From Tritrichomonas musculus (taxonomy: Eukaryota > Parabasalia > Tritrichomonadida > Tritrichomonadidae): a stretch of 64,000 bases of DNA. The translations under genes and the position numbers were made by a program. Positions 61,314-64,000 of the stretch are shown one piece after another (position 1 is the stretch's first letter; each line of letters starts with the position of its first letter). The notes beneath the pieces are model-generated. The model did not search any database. It was given only the letters and a program-made list of their open reading frames with translations, and was not told the DNA's origin. The stretch lies in assembly GCA_039105265.1 (NCBI GenBank), contig JAPFFF010000001.1:124001-188000 (forward strand), in the 5' to 3' direction.

Positions 61314-61922
61314 ATGATATGTCTCAATTCACTCAAAAATTATTATTCAGAAGAAATGATTGATTTAATATTAATAATATTAAAAAGGTTGGGAGAAATC
61401 AACAACAAGAAAATTTATTATATTTTGCATAAATTAAACATTAATTACTATTTGTTAATTCTAGAATCAAGCAATTATCAAAAGATAAATTCAATTTATC
61501 AAATATTTATGATCAGAGTCAACATTCTTCATGAAAACCCTATTTCTAATTTATTATGGACAAAAATTATCCAAAATTATCATAAATACCCAGCAAAAAC
61601 AAAATCTATATCAATCAAGTGTTTGACATATTTGTTGAATCCAAAAATTAATTTATCTACTCAAATAATTTTCGATTCTCAATTATTTCAAATAATTTGT
61701 GACCATTTAAATGATTTTATTTTTGAAGATATAGTGAATCTACTTTTTATTATACAAACTTTAATATGCTTATCTATAAATTCTCATCATGAATGTGAGC
61801 TAAGAACAAATTTATTATTATATGATATCATACCAATTCTCAAAGATATTCAATATAGTGAATTAAATGATCAATTATGTGATGCATCTATCGAAAATGT
61901 CATAAGTTTTGTCACAAAATAA
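61314..61922 (+). CDS. Armadillo/HEAT-like protein fragment
   Basis: 202 codons from the ATG at 61314 (MICLNSLKNYYSEEMIDL); the frame is open to 61233 but through tandem-repeat DNA. The protein is all-helical, Leu/Ile/Asn-rich, in ~40-residue helical pairs (SISIKCLTYLLNPKINLSTQ; IVNLLFIIQTLICLSIN), as in the C-terminal part of armadillo-like proteins that are numerous in trichomonads. It is probably a 5'-truncated copy rather than a full gene: nothing upstream reads as a continuation. It lies wholly inside the element 59609-62302, so it may be a captured segment. Specific function unknown. Confidence 0.45.
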   Translation: MICLNSLKNYYSEEMIDLILIILKRLGEINNKKIYYILHKLNINYYLLILESSNYQKINSIYQIFMIRVNILHENPISNLLWTKIIQNYHKYPAKTKSISIKCLTYLLNPKINLSTQIIFDSQLFQIICDHLNDFIFEDIVNLLFIIQTLICLSINSHHECELRTNLLLYDIIPILKDIQYSELNDQLCDASIENVISFVTK

Positions 61923-62109
61923 ATATAAAAACTCTTTAAAGGACAAGTGAAAATTAAAATCATAATTATTTTTATCAAAATTAATTATAAAATTTTCTTT
62001 TTCTTTTATTTTTTTATTCAATATATTTTTTTATTTTTACATTTTTTTTCACATGATTTAATTGTTTTTGCTCAAAATTTTTTTCAAATTAATACAGGTT
62101 AATACTTTA
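61923..62109. other. Spacer inside the 2.7-kb element
   Basis: T-rich non-coding sequence between the open frame and the right arm. Confidence 0.4.
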
Positions 62110-62710
62110 GACCAAAAACCGTTTTCGCAAAAATTTTTTTTTGTGAAAAATTGATCACAATTTCTGCGGTAAAATTTTATTTATGGAAAAATTAATTTTT
62201 TTTTTTGGAAAAAATGCACACAATAATAATTTTTTTGATCGAAGCTAATTCGGAATAGATTTTTTTATCAAATGATTTGCTAATTATTTCGTGCTAGCCC
62301 TATAATGTCAATTTCAGTTTTTTATTTAATAAACTCATCTGTTTCTTACCAAACGCATTTAATGATGCCATCAAAGTACATTTAATAATGATATAAAAGC
62401 GATCTTTTTATTAATTAAGGTTTTTATGTGTTCATATATTTTATACCAATTTTTTTGGTTTATTTTTTACAGCAAAACAATTTTTATCTCAAAAATTGAA
62501 GATCTTTTGAAAAAATAGTTCAGTTGCTTTTTTTTTTTAAATTTTTATTTTTCGAAAATTTTTATTATTTTTTCTCAAAACGACTGATTTGTGATGTATT
62601 ATGCTTTTAACGCAATATTATAATAAAAATAAGCTTTTTTTTTTAAAAAAAAAAAAAAGTTATCCTAAGTTATCCTAAAAAGTGACAAAAAGTTCAAATT
62701 CCGAGCTTAA

Positions 62711-62719
62711 ATATGTTTT
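62711..62719. repeat. Right 9-bp target duplication of the 15.5-kb element
   Basis: ATATGTTTT, the exact partner of 47176-47184. Confidence 0.7.
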
Positions 62720-63315
62720 CATAATTAAGCTAATGATGTCAATAATATCCAATTCATAGATTTTGAATTTAATCGTTTGCTCGTTTATAATTATATGGAA
62801 ACGATAAAAATATATTCAATTTTTATATATATAGTTGGTGGACATAATTCTGTTTTGGAGACATAATTATGTTTTCACATCATTTCTATATATTCAAATT
62901 GGACTTTTAAAAAAACAATTGTAGAACAATTAATATCATATTGGATACATTCTATTCCCCGATTTTCATTCACTTTTATCAAACTAAATTTGATCATAAA
63001 TATGATATCGAATTTTTAATTTCTGAATATTTTTTTATTATTTGAAAAAAATTATAATTTACTTTTCATCTATAATTAAAATGTATCATTATTATTTATT
63101 GAAATAAAATAGATAATTAGAAAAAATGGTTTCATTTTCATTTCACTACTCAAAAAACTCATTTCATATCACATTTCATGCTTTTACCATAAAAAAAAGG
63201 TTGTTTTAATTTGCTCTAACATAGTTATTATTTTAAAATATAATGTATATATTATATTTTAGAAAAAAATTTATTGAAATAATAATTATATAAAAAGAAA
63301 AAGTGTTTTCAAAAT
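62720..63315. other. Non-coding AT-rich DNA right of the nest
   Basis: No gene seen. GGTGGACATAATT and TGGAGACATAATT form a weak direct repeat at ~62836-62870. Confidence 0.4.
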
Positions 63316-63617
63316 ATGACAAAAATCATTCATACAAAATTACTAATTTTGAAAAATGAGTTTATTTCATTTCAAATTAGATGCAGTATTAATCATCTAT
63401 ATGATGCATATAATATATTAAATATAATAATATGGTTGAAAAAGAATCAATCTTGGAAAAATTTCATTTTTCTTTTTTTCATTCAAAATCATTCATAAAT
63501 CACTCATGCATAATTGATATGATTTCAGAATTACATTATTTGATAATACATACAATGAAATATATTATTAATCTTCTAAAAATCATTGTTGCCCATCAAG
63601 ATTTCAGGTTTTTCTAA
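63316..63617 (+). pseudogene. Possible decayed N-terminal gene fragment
   Basis: An ATG at 63316 opens 60 codons (MTKIIHTKLLILKNEFISFQ) and stops; an overlapping +1-type frame continues with FHSKSFINHSCIIDMISELHYL to 63617. The composition is Ile/Leu/Asn-rich helical, like the armadillo-like fragment at 61314, so it may be the start of a related broken gene. Evidence is weak. Confidence 0.3.
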
Positions 63618-64000
63618 GAAATATACAAATTACACTTTTTTATTTTTTTCTATTATAATAGCATTAAAAATAGCAATTAATCAATAAATATTAGGTAAGT
63701 ATAGAAGAACTATTAAAATAATGAAAATAATTTCTCAATGTCTAAAATTGAAAGTCTTTTTCAGTTATTTCAGAAGTTACTCTTTTTCATTAAGGTAATA
63801 GATCTTGAGTAGAACCGCCAATTTTATTCTTTCAATATCATTATACTATATGCATTATATCAAATATTTAAATAAAAATTTAAAAGTTTTTATTTTTTAT
63901 TGGAAAAAAACAAAAAAGTGATATGATTTTTAACTTTATTTTGTGCATCAAAATTTTCTTATATGAAAGTTTTTAGATATCAATTATCTGACAAAATTAT
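63618..64000. other. Non-coding AT-rich DNA at the window end
   Basis: About 380 bases; nothing supportable seen. Confidence 0.5.

Larger units (their letters stand above)
59609..62302. mobile_element. 2.7-kb TA-flanked element carrying an open reading frame
   Basis: Ends TAGGGCTAGCATGAAATAATT and its mirror (AATTATTTCGTGCTAGCCCTA), TA on both sides. Arms stay recognisably inverted for ~170 bp, including CCGCAGAAATT and GCGAAAACGGTTTT. It contains the 985-bp element at 59962 and the open frame at 61314-61922. Could be a carrier of a captured host gene fragment. Confidence 0.65.
47185..62710. mobile_element. 15.5-kb nested Mutator-like element (outermost shell)
   Basis: The left end reads TTAAGCTCGGAA and the right end TTCCGAGCTTAA, a perfect 12-bp inverted pair, with exact 9-bp duplications ATATGTTTT outside. 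Just inside both ends are GTTATCC/GGATAAC words in multiple copies (47197-47240; 62659-62680). If the inserted elements listed below are taken out, roughly 4 kb of original sequence remains, including the gene-like fragments at ~48210-48490 and 54758-55210. No recognisable transposase. The 9-bp duplication points to the Mutator superfamily. Confidence 0.65.

Noticed and set aside
47185-62710. A Maverick/Polinton, given the ~15-kb size
   Set aside because: The ends are 12 bp rather than hundreds, the target duplication is 9 bp rather than 6, and no polymerase, integrase or capsid-like frame is visible; the size comes from nested insertions.

Overview
The window reads as a piece of a parabasalid (trichomonad) nuclear genome, most like Tritrichomonas or a close relative. 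The DNA is very AT-rich. Genes are long, uninterrupted and closely spaced, and I found no convincing introns. Several genes start a few to about 60 bases after a TCA-Y-W-Y box, the trichomonad transcription initiator. The gene content also fits: ankyrin proteins with a helical N-terminus, AAAP amino-acid permeases, many divergent kinases, a giant chlamydial-Pmp-like surface protein, calponin-homology/coiled-coil cytoskeletal proteins, and abundant short-ended DNA transposons. The species call is inference.

Bases 1-28,000 are a gene block. Two tandem calponin-homology (CH) domain coiled-coil proteins share CH domains that are almost identical in DNA, while the rest of the two genes is divergent. 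They are followed by a small membrane protein (possibly YccF-like), a C2 plus TerD-like protein, a Rab GTPase, a protein O-mannosyltransferase, a coiled-coil protein, a disordered protein with a sperm-tail PG-type motif, a decayed host gene, a VOC/glyoxalase-fold enzyme, an amino-acid permease, an ankyrin protein with a probable 3' frameshift, a CAMK-like kinase with about 320 residues inserted in its activation segment, and a MAK/RCK-type kinase. Vesicle traffic (Rab, C2), glycosylation (PMT), ciliary or flagellar regulation (RCK kinase, PG-repeat protein) and cytoskeleton (CH proteins) are represented, but no operon-like logic links them.

Bases 28,205-44,695 hold one 5,496-residue gene on the minus strand. 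It has a signal peptide, an ectodomain of several thousand residues of right-handed beta-helix repeats with Pmp-type GGA-I and FxxN motifs arranged in super-repeats of roughly 300 residues, a Pro/Thr/Ser stalk, one membrane span and a short acidic tail. It is a strong candidate surface adhesin.

Bases 44,700-64,000 are almost free of intact host genes and form a nest of DNA transposons. The outermost structure I can support runs 47,185-62,710 (15.5 kb), with 12-bp inverted ends and a perfect 9-bp target duplication. Inside it sit a 476-bp MITE, a 571-bp MITE, a 5.6-kb element (which contains a 3.6-kb element, which contains a 2.8-kb element, which contains a 1.4-kb minisatellite), two TTAA-flanked 240-bp MITEs, a Tc1/mariner-like element split by a 733-bp foldback with perfect 239-bp arms, and a 2.7-kb element carrying an open armadillo-like reading frame. 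Many boundaries are defined by target duplications of 8-10 bp (Mutator- or hAT-like), TA or TTAA. I saw no transposase gene that I could recognise, so these look non-autonomous or eroded.
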